Shown one piece after another: positions 9,853 to 19,022 of a DNA stretch of 64,000 nt; position 1 is the stretch's first letter, and every line of letters starts with the position of its first letter. A model generated the notes under the pieces. The model saw only the letters and a list, made by a program, of their open reading frames with translations. It did not search any database and was not told where the DNA came from. Where the stretch lies: contig JARGPR010000006.1 of NCBI GenBank assembly GCA_029210125.1, positions 1-64,000 of the forward strand, given 5' to 3'. This DNA comes from Pseudomonadales bacterium (GTDB taxonomy: Bacteria; Pseudomonadota; Gammaproteobacteria; Pseudomonadales; JAHRWD01). The translations under genes and the position numbers were made by a program.

Positions 9853-10182
9853 TCACCGATCGCGAGAGGCTTTTTCCTCAATACCCGAAAGCCCAAACCG
9901 CTGTTCGAGTTCTCTGAGTACACTATCAGGATGTTCACCTAGTTGAGACAGCATAACCATGCAGTGAAACCATAGGTCGGCGGTTTCGCTTATTACGGCT
10001 TTGTTATCACCGCTGTTGTTTGCATCTTTGGCTGCGATGATGGTTTCAGTGGCTTCTTCCCCTACTTTTTCGAGAATCTTATTGAGGCCTTTGCTGTAAA
10101 GACTAGCTACGTAGGAGTCATCAGCATTCGCGGTTTTTCTCTGTTCAAGAACTTCGGCCAGTTGAGTTAATACGTCGGACAT
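9853..10182 (-). CDS. hisE: phosphoribosyl-ATP pyrophosphatase
   Basis: 109 aa, all-alpha MazG-like fold. Hydrolyses phosphoribosyl-ATP to phosphoribosyl-AMP, step two of histidine synthesis. The metal-binding signature is [16 protein letters not shown] in the middle of the protein, with a second ETADLWFH segment. In Pseudomonas hisI lies directly upstream; here the upstream neighbour is a DUF3422 gene, so the next enzyme (HisI) must be encoded elsewhere. Confidence 0.95.
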   Translation of the reverse strand: MSDVLTQLAEVLEQRKTANADDSYVASLYSKGLNKILEKVGEEATETIIAAKDANNSGDNKAVISETADLWFHCMVMLSQLGEHPDSVLRELEQRFGLSGIEEKASRDR

Positions 10183-10244
10183 AGAGGGGTCTCTAGCTAA
10201 TTACAGAAGTTGATTCTAACAAAAATGGAGCACCATCAACATCA

Positions 10245-11543
10245 CTAGTCTTCTAGCTTATCGGGGTTTTTTATCAGTGTACGACGCATTCGCCTTACAC
10301 CAAACCATACCGACAGGATAATTGGGAATATGAAGAATCCCAAAATTAGTCGGCTGTTGATTTCATATCCCGCAGCGGCAATCGCTTGCAGTAGAAATTC
10401 AATCAGCGCCAGAACATAATAACTGATTACCGCTATCGATAGCCCTTCAACGGTTTCCTGTAATCGGAGTTGATATTGTGCGCGGCGGTTCATTGAATGC
10501 AATAAGCTGCGGTTTTGAGCTTCGAGGGCAAAATTCACCCTGGCGGAAAGGATCTGGCTTGCTCGGGCTACGCGGCGGGATAATTGTTCAATTCGATCCG
10601 AGATTGATTCACAGGTTCGCATGGCGGGCAGAAATCGACGTTCAAGGAAACTGGAAAGGGTTTGCATACCTTCGGTTTCCTGCTCGTTTAGATCCTTGAT
10701 CCGGCGATCGACAATGGCGTGATAGGCTCGTGTTGCGCCAAATCGATAGGCGGTTTCAGAGTTCACTTTTTCAATTTCAGCTTCAAGGCTGGCGAGTTCC
10801 TTCAGTAGGGTTTGGTCCTCTTCAAATCCGTTCATCGAAACGATTTTCCGTGTTAACCCGGTCAAACGCTGATCCAGCTTGGTAAGGGTCGGGTTCACGT
10901 TTTCAGCCAGAGGAAAGCCCATTAATGCCAGTATTCGATAAGACTCCATCTCTAACAGCTCTTGCACGACGCGGCCGATCTGATTTTCCTGCAGCCCAAG
11001 GTCCTGTATCAGAACCCGGCTGAACCCATCCTGATGTACCCGGAAGTCGGTCCACGCCTGGGCGGTATCGTTCATGATTCTTCCACCAACAATACTGTCG
11101 GCTACGAAATATCGGTTGAGCTCCTGCCACTGGGGCACTGCACGTGAATTTGGCAATAGCACGATGTGCTGAGCTACCATGATTTTTGCTCCGATTCCCT
11201 CAAGCCACGAATCCGGTACTTCCCGGATCACCGGGCGAGAAAAGGGTTCCTGCTCTTCATCCTGTCGAAAAAATGTATAGGTTGAGAATTCAGTGTGACG
11301 CTCCCAGGTCAGGGTAAAGAGCCCAAAATTTTCAGAAAAGTGTTTATTTTTTTCCGCAGGGGGCCGCACCTGGTAGCGTTCACAGAGTTTATTCAGGTGC
11401 GCATGTTCTTGTTCAAGGGATAGCTCCTTATTCAAAATAGCCAAATGAGAAGCACGAACTGGTGAATCGAGGTGGGTATAGGGCCTTACGTGGGCTTCAT
11501 TGCTGAGCCTGATACGCAGAGAATGTTCCTGAAGGTATTTCAT
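10245..11543 (-). CDS. DUF3422 family inner-membrane protein
   Basis: 432 aa. The N-terminus (H..RI.LSNE.HVRPY) and the central FTLTWERHTEFSTYTF segment match the DUF3422 family of uncharacterised proteobacterial membrane proteins. A long helical, probably coiled-coil middle (about 215-340) leads to two membrane segments near the C-terminus (about 363-410) and a basic tail. Its function is unknown. It occupies the place of hisI between ubiB and hisE, in the same direction. The topology resembles CorA-type proteins (long helix, two C-terminal TM), but I see no GMN motif, so transport is not claimed. Confidence 0.8.
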   Translation of the reverse strand: MKYLQEHSLRIRLSNEAHVRPYTHLDSPVRASHLAILNKELSLEQEHAHLNKLCERYQVRPPAEKNKHFSENFGLFTLTWERHTEFSTYTFFRQDEEQEPFSRPVIREVPDSWLEGIGAKIMVAQHIVLLPNSRAVPQWQELNRYFVADSIVGGRIMNDTAQAWTDFRVHQDGFSRVLIQDLGLQENQIGRVVQELLEMESYRILALMGFPLAENVNPTLTKLDQRLTGLTRKIVSMNGFEEDQTLLKELASLEAEIEKVNSETAYRFGATRAYHAIVDRRIKDLNEQETEGMQTLSSFLERRFLPAMRTCESISDRIEQLSRRVARASQILSARVNFALEAQNRSLLHSMNRRAQYQLRLQETVEGLSIAVISYYVLALIEFLLQAIAAAGYEINSRLILGFFIFPIILSVWFGVRRMRRTLIKNPDKLED

Positions 11544-11624
11544 GATAGGTCTACGACTACTGGATATGAGGGAGCGCAGCTAACCGGCTAAAGCGATTCA
11601 GGTTGTGGCGAGCCGACTACAAAA

Positions 11625-13247
11625 CTACTTTTTTGAGACTAGCAGGTAAATGCCTGCGCCGACCAACAACCAGTTATAGGTGGGTACCTGGGCAAATGCG
11701 GGCTGCAGTATATCTTGTGAAATGAAAAGAGCTACTCCTATCAAGCATAGACCCGCCAAAATACGGTATTTTGATGGGGCAGGGGCGCTGGGTTGCACAG
11801 GCTGTTGGATAGTCGCCACGGTGTTTTCTAATTTTTTGATTTGATGAAGTGCATCAATAGCTAATTGAGGAAGTTGTGGTAGTTGCTGTAGTAGCTGGGG
11901 TGCGTCCTTTAGCATGGTTTTAGCGGCCTTGAGAGGGCTATTTTTCTCGCGCATCCAGGTTTCCATAATAGGATAGGCGGTTTTCCATAGGTCCAGATCT
12001 GGGTACAGCTGTCTGCCCAATCCTTCGATATTGAGCAGAGTTTTCTGTAGCAGTACGAGCTGGGGTTGTACGGTCATATCGAAGCGGCGAGCTGTATGAA
12101 ATAGCTGAATTAACAGTTCACCAAAGTAGATCTCTTTTAGTGGTTTGTCGAAAATCGGTTCGCAAACGCTACGAATTGCCATCTCAAATTCAGTGACCTT
12201 GACCTGATTACCAATCCATCCGGAATCAATGTGTAGCTGGGCGATGCTGCGATAGTCCCGTTTAAAGAATGCCAGCATCATCTCCATTAGATACTGCTGA
12301 TCCTCAAGGGTAAGGGAACCCATAATCGCGCAGTCGATAGCGATATATTGTGGGTTTTTAAGGTTGTCAGTCGAGACAAAAATATTGCCGGGGTGCATGT
12401 CGGCATGGAAGAAGTTGTGCTGGAACACCTGGGTGAAAAAGATCTCAACGCCAACCTCAGCTAGTTTTTTCATATCCACCCCCAGTGCTTTTAGGGTCGC
12501 GATTTCTGAAACCGGCGTGCCAAATATTCGTTCCTGAATCATCACGTTGGTTTTAGTGTATTCCCAGTGAACCTCTGGAACATAAAGCAATGGCGAGTTT
12601 TCAAAATTTGACTTTAAGTAGCTGGTGTTAGCGGCTTCACGGACTAGGTCAAGTTCACCATAGATGGTGGCTTCGTAGTCCTCAACGACCTCAATCGGTT
12701 TCAGTCGACGCGCATTGGCTGAATATTTTTCTGTAAGTCTGGCAATATTTTTGAGGAGCGCGATATCCTGTTTGATGATTTTTTGGATACCAGGTCGAAT
12801 GATTTTTACGCAGACCTCATCACCATTAGGCAGCACCGCAGTGTGTACCTGGGCGACGGAAGCTGATGCCAAGGGGTACTCAGAGAATGATTCAAATAGT
12901 TCATCAATGGGTGCGCCGAGTGCTTTTTCGACAATCTCATAAGCGACTTGGTTGGCAAAGGGTGGCACCTGATCCTGCAGTAATTTTAGCTGGTCTGAAA
13001 TTTCATCTGAAAACAAGTCGCGTCGAGTAGATAGAAGCTGGCCAAATTTGATAAAAACAGGTCCTAACTCCTCACAGGCCAGGCGTATTCGTTCACCAGC
13101 GCTACGACTGGAGTCTGGCAACCAATAGAGTGGCTGTAGTAAAACTCGTAGATGAAGCGGTAATTGCTCGGGTTTTACCAGACTGTAGAGCTGGTACTTG
13201 ATCAATACGCGGGTGATTTTAAAGAATCGTCGGATCCCAAGGGCCAT
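11625..13247 (-). CDS. ubiB: ubiquinone biosynthesis protein UbiB (ADCK/UbiB atypical kinase)
   Basis: 540 aa. Protein-kinase-like ATPase required for coenzyme Q synthesis, anchored at the inner membrane. It has the KxGQ motif in FIKFGQLLSTRRD, the alanine-rich loop ASVAQVH in place of a glycine-rich loop, and HADMHPGNIFV as the catalytic segment. Two hydrophobic C-terminal segments anchor it. Starts 2 nt after the ubiJ stop. Length matches E. coli UbiB (546 aa). Confidence 0.96.
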   Translation of the reverse strand: MALGIRRFFKITRVLIKYQLYSLVKPEQLPLHLRVLLQPLYWLPDSSRSAGERIRLACEELGPVFIKFGQLLSTRRDLFSDEISDQLKLLQDQVPPFANQVAYEIVEKALGAPIDELFESFSEYPLASASVAQVHTAVLPNGDEVCVKIIRPGIQKIIKQDIALLKNIARLTEKYSANARRLKPIEVVEDYEATIYGELDLVREAANTSYLKSNFENSPLLYVPEVHWEYTKTNVMIQERIFGTPVSEIATLKALGVDMKKLAEVGVEIFFTQVFQHNFFHADMHPGNIFVSTDNLKNPQYIAIDCAIMGSLTLEDQQYLMEMMLAFFKRDYRSIAQLHIDSGWIGNQVKVTEFEMAIRSVCEPIFDKPLKEIYFGELLIQLFHTARRFDMTVQPQLVLLQKTLLNIEGLGRQLYPDLDLWKTAYPIMETWMREKNSPLKAAKTMLKDAPQLLQQLPQLPQLAIDALHQIKKLENTVATIQQPVQPSAPAPSKYRILAGLCLIGVALFISQDILQPAFAQVPTYNWLLVGAGIYLLVSKK

Positions 13248-13249
13248 CG

Positions 13250-13930
13250 TTATTGATCCTTTTGATTCGCGGTGACTGCTTCCGGGGTTGTTTTGATTCG
13301 TTTTGATAACCGTTGCACGCGGGCTTGAAGTCGATCGGCATCGAGGCGAAGCTGGTCTATTTCTGAAAAGAATCGGCTGGCGGCGGGTTTTGGTGGCAGC
13401 AGTTGAGCCTCTTCCTTTAGATATTCTTCGATATCTAAAACCAGTGTGGCATTGCGTTGTTTGCCCCAGCGCCAGCCGGTTCGGGATAGGTTACCGACGT
13501 TGTGGGCGTTAGTATCACCAATCAGTGTGGCGAGTAGCGCTTCCCAGTCCAGCTCCAGTTCCGCTAAGGCCTGCTGCATGGTATCGATTAAATGGCTATC
13601 ACCACTCAATTCAATTTCTCCAGAGTAGAGTAACGAGGCTGGGTTGTCGCTGGTAAGTAATTGAATCAGGTTTGACGCCGAACAGCTCAGTTGAGCATCG
13701 ATGACATCGCAGTGCTTGAGAAGCCTTATGCGGCCCTCGTCGAAGGCAAGTACCAGATAAAAATCCGGCATCCGGGTCTCGATAGCGATTCGTTTTCCGT
13801 TAAGTTTTTTCAGTCGCTGCTGACTGACAGGATCACGTTTGAGTGCTTGCTCGATGGCTGTTTCCACGAGCAGGAAGGAGGCGCGCTGTACTAATTTTAC
13901 TGCTTTCTTGCTGGTCTGAAAGGCACGCAT
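13250..13930 (-). CDS. ubiJ: ubiquinone biosynthesis accessory factor UbiJ (SCP2 domain)
   Basis: About 226 aa. An SCP2 sterol-carrier-like domain (about residues 15-125) binds lipids and, with UbiK, organises the soluble Ubi complex. The C-terminal part has a short coiled coil (LRLDADRLQARVQRL) of the kind that contacts UbiK. The frame is open to an ATG at 14008, inside ubiE, but the ATG at 13930 (MRAFQTSKK) gives the normal family N-terminus, so I prefer it. Lies between ubiE and ubiB, the standard order. Confidence 0.85.
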   Translation of the reverse strand: MRAFQTSKKAVKLVQRASFLLVETAIEQALKRDPVSQQRLKKLNGKRIAIETRMPDFYLVLAFDEGRIRLLKHCDVIDAQLSCSASNLIQLLTSDNPASLLYSGEIELSGDSHLIDTMQQALAELELDWEALLATLIGDTNAHNVGNLSRTGWRWGKQRNATLVLDIEEYLKEEAQLLPPKPAASRFFSEIDQLRLDADRLQARVQRLSKRIKTTPEAVTANQKDQ

Positions 13931-13976
13931 GGTTGTAAACGCCGGTGTAAAAAGAGACAACTTAAATGGGTATCCG

Positions 13977-14768
13977 TTACGGTTTGATACCGGAATGCAG
14001 CGCGACAACGCCGCCGGTCATGTTGTTGAAGCGGCATCGTTTGAGACCTGCTTGTTCCATCATACCTTGCAGGGTGGACTGATCCGGGTGCATACGAATC
14101 GATTCGGATAGATACTGGTAGCTTTCTGAATCTTTGGTGATCAGCTTACCCAGTTTCGGCAAAATCGAGAAGGAGTAACGATCATAGACTTTTTCGAAAA
14201 CCGAATTGGTAGGTTTTGAAAATTCCAGAACCAGCAGTCGCCCGCCTGGTTTTAATACCCGGGTCATTGCGCGCAAAGCCTGATCCTTGTCAGTAACATT
14301 ACGAAGACCAAAGGCAATGGTTACACAGTCGAAGCTATTTTCCTCAAAGGGTAGTGATTCAGCGTTAGCCTGTACATATTGGACATTGGACACGAAACCC
14401 TGATCAATGAGTCGCTCTCGACCCACTTCTAACATCGAGCTGTTGATATCCGCCAGTATCACCTGGCCTGTGTTACCCACCAGTTTTGAAAATTTTCGCG
14501 TGAGGTCACCAGTGCCTCCGGCGACATCAAGAATTCGATGGCCCTCTCTGACACCGCTCATTTCAATGGTAAGGGCTTTCCATATTCGGTGAATACCGAA
14601 GGACATCAGATCGTTCATGATGTCGTAACGTGCTGCAACGGAGTGAAACACTTCCGCAACTCGTTCAACTTTTTCTTCTTTAGCTACGTTTTCAAAGCCA
14701 AAGTGGGTGGTTGAGCCAGATTCAGGTGCAGCCGGTTCTTTAGTACTAGGAATTAAACGTTCAGACAT
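13977..14768 (-). CDS. ubiE: bifunctional demethylmenaquinone / 2-methoxy-6-polyprenyl-benzoquinol methyltransferase
   Basis: 263 aa. SAM-dependent C-methyltransferase of ubiquinone (and menaquinone) synthesis. Seen: [21 protein letters not shown] (UbiE signature 1 region), the SAM motif [10 protein letters not shown], and FGLRNVTDK (signature 2 region). The first 25 residues are polar and variable. First gene of the ubi-his-tat run, with a promoter presumably in 14769-14922, where it is divergent from the MscS gene. Confidence 0.97.
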   Translation of the reverse strand: MSERLIPSTKEPAAPESGSTTHFGFENVAKEEKVERVAEVFHSVAARYDIMNDLMSFGIHRIWKALTIEMSGVREGHRILDVAGGTGDLTRKFSKLVGNTGQVILADINSSMLEVGRERLIDQGFVSNVQYVQANAESLPFEENSFDCVTIAFGLRNVTDKDQALRAMTRVLKPGGRLLVLEFSKPTNSVFEKVYDRYSFSILPKLGKLITKDSESYQYLSESIRMHPDQSTLQGMMEQAGLKRCRFNNMTGGVVALHSGIKP

Positions 14769-14922
14769 GGGGAGGCTTCAGCAAGGTAGTGAATGCGCAT
14801 TCTACCCTCGTTTGTTGGTTTGAAAAAGTAACCATGTTGGAAAACTGATATGGAATAGGATATTTGAGGCCAGGATCAGTAATCCGGTACTATAGATGAA
14901 TAATACTTACTAACGGACCAAG

Positions 14923-15960
14923 TTGTTGCTTAATTCATTTATCGATATTTTTAAATTGTTTTTACCGCTTATTGTGGTTTGTGTCTGCGTGGGCATTGTG
15001 CTCGGGCTTGGGCATTGGAAGCTGATACGACACCCGGGAAACTTCGGTAAGAAACGCCAATTTTCCAATCAATTAATCATGTTAGGGTTAACGTTGGTAA
15101 GTATTGTGGCTATTGCGTTAGCCTTGCCGGTTGCTGACAGTGTGCGTAATCAAGTAGTTGCCCTCATTGGGTTAGCGATTTCCGGCGTGTTGGCCTTTTC
15201 ATCCAGTACCATTTTTGCCAATTTGATGGCGGGCATTATGTTGCGTGTGACCAAACCATTTTATACCGGTGATTTTATTCAGGTTGCTGACTATTTTGGT
15301 CGGGTCAGTGAGCGAGGTTTACTGGATACTGAAATTCAGTCAGAACAGCGAGAACTGGTGGCCATCCCGAACACGTTTTTGATTACCAACCCTGTGTCCG
15401 TTGTGCGTAGTTCCGGTACCGTGGTATCGACAACTTTGTCCCTTGGTTACGATATTCACCATTCCAGAATCGAATCATTGCTCAAGCAGGCCGCCGAAAA
15501 TGCCGGTCTTGATGAGCCTTTTGTCCAGCTCATCGAGCTTGGTGATTACGCGGTAACCTACAAAATAAACGGAATGCTAGCTGAGGTAAAAAGCTTGCTG
15601 ACTGCGCGTTCTAATTTGCGCAGGGAAGTATTGGATATGTTGCATGGTGGCGGTATTGAAATCGTCTCACCAAGCTTTATGAATCAACGTTCAGTTACCG
15701 ATAATGGGCCGGTTATTCCCGTTAAAACTATCTCTAAACCAAAACCCGACGAATCGGTTGTTGAAGAGCTGATTTTTGATAAGGCTGAAGAGGCAGAGCA
15801 AGCCAACAAGGAAAAGTTGCTATTGTTGGCCGCCCTTGAGGAGCTTCAACTGGCCAAAAAGAGTGCTTCAGATGATGATAAGGTGGAGATTAAGGAGCGT
15901 ATAGAGCAGGCTCAGCTACAGCTCAAGGCGCTTGAGCAAGCGCCCTCCGAGTCGAATTAA
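14923..15960 (+). CDS. MscS-family mechanosensitive ion channel
   Basis: 345 aa. Three predicted membrane helices, the third being the pore helix followed by the conserved beta domain (KPFYTGDFIQV...G.V...LLDTEI, then IPNTFLI). The C-terminal 75 residues are charged and helical, probably a coiled coil (KAEEAEQANKEKL). Probably releases osmolytes under hypo-osmotic stress. The reading frame has no suitable ATG, and TTG at 14923 is the likely start (an ATG 27 nt upstream is followed by a stop). Monocistronic. Confidence 0.85.
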   Translation: MLLNSFIDIFKLFLPLIVVCVCVGIVLGLGHWKLIRHPGNFGKKRQFSNQLIMLGLTLVSIVAIALALPVADSVRNQVVALIGLAISGVLAFSSSTIFANLMAGIMLRVTKPFYTGDFIQVADYFGRVSERGLLDTEIQSEQRELVAIPNTFLITNPVSVVRSSGTVVSTTLSLGYDIHHSRIESLLKQAAENAGLDEPFVQLIELGDYAVTYKINGMLAEVKSLLTARSNLRREVLDMLHGGGIEIVSPSFMNQRSVTDNGPVIPVKTISKPKPDESVVEELIFDKAEEAEQANKEKLLLLAALEELQLAKKSASDDDKVEIKERIEQAQLQLKALEQAPSESN

Positions 15961-16154
15961 ACGGCAATAAATTATCAAATGATTTATCTCTGATTTAAAT
16001 CACGAATAGATCAGATTATTCCCTATTAGAATTGCAGGGGACATGCGCATGGAAGAGCCTGTATAAATCTGACGCGCCATTGCTCATAAACCTGCTTGAT
16101 TGCTATAGTGAGATTTGATTTACCGGCTAATTTTATGGAACGTTACCCGTAGGG

Positions 16155-16183
16155 TTGACAGGTTTTAATTACCACCCGATAAC
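16155..16183 (+). promoter_or_regulatory. sigma-70-type promoter for the TIGR03084 gene
   Basis: A perfect -35 TTGACA (16155-16160) is followed after 17 nt by GATAAC (16178-16183), a fair -10 box. This would give a leader of about 20 nt before the ATG at 16210. Confidence 0.55.
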
Positions 16184-16209
16184 TAATAACAACTAAATAG
16201 GTATCATAA

Positions 16210-16992
16210 ATGGCAGATCTTGCTGAGATAGTTGCGGACCTTCGTGCAGAGGGCGACCAGCTGTATAAATTTCTTCTTACGCTGGATGATGAGGATTGGT
16301 CCAAAGAGACCAAATTCAAATCCTGGACCCCAAACGACGTTATAGGTCATTTACACTTCTTTGATTACGTTGGTGTTGAATCACACAAGGGCGAAGAAGC
16401 CTTTGCTGCGGTCGCTGCTAAACTGGGTGAACCCGGATATATCGAAAAATATCTGGATGGCGCAACGGGCAAGGAGTTGGCTGATCGTTGGATCAAAACG
16501 CTCCACGAGATGTGTGACCGATTTTCAGCTTCTGAGTCCAGCAGGAGACTGAAGTGGTTTGGTCCGGATATGGGTATCAGCATGTTCACCACCGCCCGGT
16601 TAATGGAAACCTGGTCCCACAGCTGGGCAATTTACGATATGAAGGGTGAAAGCCGCGAGCAGTTTGATCGTATCAAAAGTATCGCAACCATCGGTGTTAA
16701 AACCTATGGCTGGACCTTTGTTAACCGCAAAATGGATGTGCCCGAACCTCAACCCTATATTGAGATAACTGCGCCATCAGGCGAAATATGGACATGGAAT
16801 GAGCCCCAGGCGGATAACAAGATTATCGGTGATGCGGTGGAATTTTGTCAGGTTGTCTCCCAGGTTAGAAATATAGCTGATGTTAACCTTACTGTTGTGG
16901 GTGGGCCGGCTACTCAGTGGATGGAAATCGCTCAGTGTTTTGCGGGGCCACCAAATGATCCACCAGCGCCAGGGACTCGCGGACTATCATAA
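16210..16992 (+). CDS. TIGR03084-family metal-binding protein (DinB / maleylpyruvate-isomerase-like)
   Basis: 260 aa. The N-terminal four-helix DinB-like domain carries candidate metal-binding histidines in VIGHLHFFD and in ETWSHSWAIYD. The C-terminal part resembles the wHTH/MDMPI_C-like extension of this family. Related enzymes use thiol cofactors in isomerisation, but the reaction of TIGR03084 proteins is not known to me. It is convergent with a thiolase/DUF35 operon and probably belongs to the same acyl-CoA-related accessory region. It has its own promoter and a very strong terminator. Confidence 0.75.
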   Translation: MADLAEIVADLRAEGDQLYKFLLTLDDEDWSKETKFKSWTPNDVIGHLHFFDYVGVESHKGEEAFAAVAAKLGEPGYIEKYLDGATGKELADRWIKTLHEMCDRFSASESSRRLKWFGPDMGISMFTTARLMETWSHSWAIYDMKGESREQFDRIKSIATIGVKTYGWTFVNRKMDVPEPQPYIEITAPSGEIWTWNEPQADNKIIGDAVEFCQVVSQVRNIADVNLTVVGGPATQWMEIAQCFAGPPNDPPAPGTRGLS

Positions 16993-17015
16993 GCGAAAGC
17001 AATACATGAACCGTT

Positions 17016-17056
17016 AACGCGAAAGGGGCACCGTATGGTGCCCCTTTCGCGTTTTA
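17016..17056 (+). terminator. strong intrinsic terminator after the TIGR03084 gene
   Basis: A 17-bp perfect stem (17016-17032 with 17037-17053) closes a GTAT loop and runs into a T-run. It starts 24 nt after the TIGR03084 stop. Confidence 0.93.
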
Positions 17057-17196
17057 TGCAGTCTACTCCACTTATTTTGTATCTCTTGCACATGTTAAAC
17101 GTGCATCCGGGCGTATAGGTCTAGCCTTGATTTTACTTCGACAGGCTCATTGAGTGGTACTCGAATGTAACCCTCAATAGGGCGATGGTTTGGCAG

Positions 17197-17229
17197 TCTC
17201 TGCCGAGAGGATTCCCGGCAGAGATTTTT
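17197..17229 (+). terminator. second plus-strand intrinsic terminator with no gene before it
   Basis: TCTCTGCCG (17197-17205) pairs perfectly with CGGCAGAGA (17216-17224), followed by TTTTT. It is oriented for plus-strand transcription, yet the upstream gene already ends at the terminator at 17016-17056. It could be a fail-safe terminator or the end of a short RNA from 17057-17229. On the minus strand, where the DUF35 gene ends at 17270, there is no U-tract after the stem. Confidence 0.6.
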
Positions 17230-17269
17230 GAAGTTTCCTTAACGTTTCGTTAGGGATATTCGGGCTTGC

Positions 17270-17707
17270 TTAGACCAGTTTCCACTGAACCAGGGTGTAA
17301 GGCATGTCGCCACCTGGATGATCTTCAAACACTGCTTCAACCTCAGCACCAATTGGCACGTCGGCTTCTGGGTCAGCTAACAGGTTTCCAACCATACGCA
17401 CATTGTCCGCATCGGGTAGCTCAACCAGAACTACCACATAGGCGCCTTGATCTTTCAGCGCAGGGTGAACCGGGTGCCATACACGCTCATAGCTGTAGAT
17501 GCGACCTTTCTGAGCAACTTCAGTCCAGCTAAGGTCGAATGAGTTGCAGTGATTGCAGATCCATTCAGGGCCCCATTGGTGTTTGTTACAGTTTGAACAT
17601 TTCTGGATAACCAGTTTGTGAGCCAGAGTCCCTTCCCAGTAGGGAACATCCAGATTGTCGTTCATGGGAGCCGGTGAGGGCAGCCCTTCGGGTAAGTAGT
17701 TAGCCAT
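17270..17707 (-). CDS. DUF35 OB-fold / zinc-ribbon protein, partner of the adjacent thiolase-fold enzyme
   Basis: 145 aa. N-terminal rubredoxin-like zinc ribbon with C37, C40, C51 and C54, then an OB-fold domain (about 62-140). DUF35 proteins such as ChsH2-DUF35 form complexes with SCP-x/Ltp2-like thiolase-fold enzymes and are needed for their stability or acyl-CoA binding. It starts in a TAATG junction with the upstream thiolase-fold gene, which strongly implies coupled expression and complex formation. Last gene of a four-gene unit. Confidence 0.85.
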   Translation of the reverse strand: MANYLPEGLPSPAPMNDNLDVPYWEGTLAHKLVIQKCSNCNKHQWGPEWICNHCNSFDLSWTEVAQKGRIYSYERVWHPVHPALKDQGAYVVVLVELPDADNVRMVGNLLADPEADVPIGAEVEAVFEDHPGGDMPYTLVQWKLV

Positions 17708-18888
17708 TAGAGAGTATCCTCCGTTCCGTAAATGATGGTACTAACAGGCGATACCATTGGACCAGCCGCAGCCAGTGCAATTTTTGCATCTTTAACCTGG
17801 TTGGTAGATTGGCCACGCAGCTGACGAATTGCTTCGATCTGCAGACCCAACCCGTGCATGTAACACTCAGCAAGGTTACCGCCACTGGTGTTGAGCGGTA
17901 ATTTACCACCCTGAGCAATCAGGTTATCCAGCTGGAAGAAGTCATTGGCTTCCTCTGGCTTACATAGACCGTGTTCGATCATTGTCATCAATACACCACC
18001 GGTGAAGTTCTCATAAATTTGAGCAACATCGATATCTTCCGGTGTAATCTCCGCCTGTCTGTACAGGTGAGGTGCAACGGTTGAGAAGTTTGATGATGGG
18101 TAATCACCAGAGTTATGAACCGGTGCAGCAGCACGATAGCCAGAACCATGGGCAGCGCCCAAAATGTAAGCAGGTTTTTGCTTCAGGTCTTTAGCGCGTT
18201 CTGCGGATACCAGTAGGATAGCGGCAGCACCGTCATTCTCCATGCAGCAATCAAACAGATGGAAAGGTTCCACAATCCAGCGAGAGTTATCATACTTCTC
18301 TTCGGTGAGCGGTTTCCCGTTCATCACAGCGCGCGGGTTGTTTTGCGCATGGTGGTAAGAGGCCATTGAAAGCGCACGGAGCGCTTCCTGCTTAATGCCA
18401 TGCTCATGCATAAAACGTACAACTTTCATTGCAAACATCTGCGCGGGAGACATCAAGCCATAGGGACTGGTGAACGCACGTTCGCCCTGGATATACGGAA
18501 CCTGTGGTCCCTGTCCGTAACGACCAAACTGGCCTTGGGCAAGTGCACGGTAGCAAACCACAACGTCGGCATAACCTGCTGCAATAGCCGCCGCACCGTT
18601 TTGTAGTACACCAGCTGCGCCGCCACCGCCGCCGCCCCACTGCATGTTAGAGAGGTTCATCTCTTTGACGCCGAGCGCAGCAGACAGACGTGACGGATCA
18701 TTTCGATCATCTGCAAAAGAACAGAATCCATCAATCTCTTTTGGGCTTATTCCCGCATCGTCGCAAGCTGCAACGATAGCTTTAAGGCCGAGCAAAAACT
18801 CAGCATCTGGGGATTGCCCCCGCTTGTAGTAGGTTGTTTCGCCAACACCGGCGACCGCAACCTTTCCTCTAATCGAGCGATCACTCAT
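17707..18888 (-). CDS. thiolase-fold enzyme, Ltp2-like (putative retro-aldolase of acyl-CoA side chains)
   Basis: 393 aa, SCP-x/nonspecific lipid-transfer thiolase family. The region that carries the nucleophilic Cys in true thiolases is here a glycine run (residues 85-90) without Cys. Where thiolases have GHPxG, this protein has GGNLAECYMHG, with Tyr (Y343) in place of the His, and a second conserved Tyr (Y292) in IYENFTGG. This is how I recall Ltp2, the steroid side-chain aldolase that works with a DUF35 partner. A retro-aldol cleavage is therefore more likely than thiolysis; the substrate is unknown. Its own DUF35 partner follows in a TAATG overlap. Confidence 0.82.
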   Translation of the reverse strand: MSDRSIRGKVAVAGVGETTYYKRGQSPDAEFLLGLKAIVAACDDAGISPKEIDGFCSFADDRNDPSRLSAALGVKEMNLSNMQWGGGGGGAAGVLQNGAAAIAAGYADVVVCYRALAQGQFGRYGQGPQVPYIQGERAFTSPYGLMSPAQMFAMKVVRFMHEHGIKQEALRALSMASYHHAQNNPRAVMNGKPLTEEKYDNSRWIVEPFHLFDCCMENDGAAAILLVSAERAKDLKQKPAYILGAAHGSGYRAAAPVHNSGDYPSSNFSTVAPHLYRQAEITPEDIDVAQIYENFTGGVLMTMIEHGLCKPEEANDFFQLDNLIAQGGKLPLNTSGGNLAECYMHGLGLQIEAIRQLRGQSTNQVKDAKIALAAAGPMVSPVSTIIYGTEDTL

Positions 18889-19022
18889 TACAAGTTCTCC
18901 TTGGGTTTGTTGTTGTTATTTCCATTTAATATGGATATTGCATTTGCGACGACTTTTGAAGAGGGAGTACTAAGAAGTGCACTCCCACTTCAGATCAGTT
19001 GCCGACTAGTTTTACCATCGAT

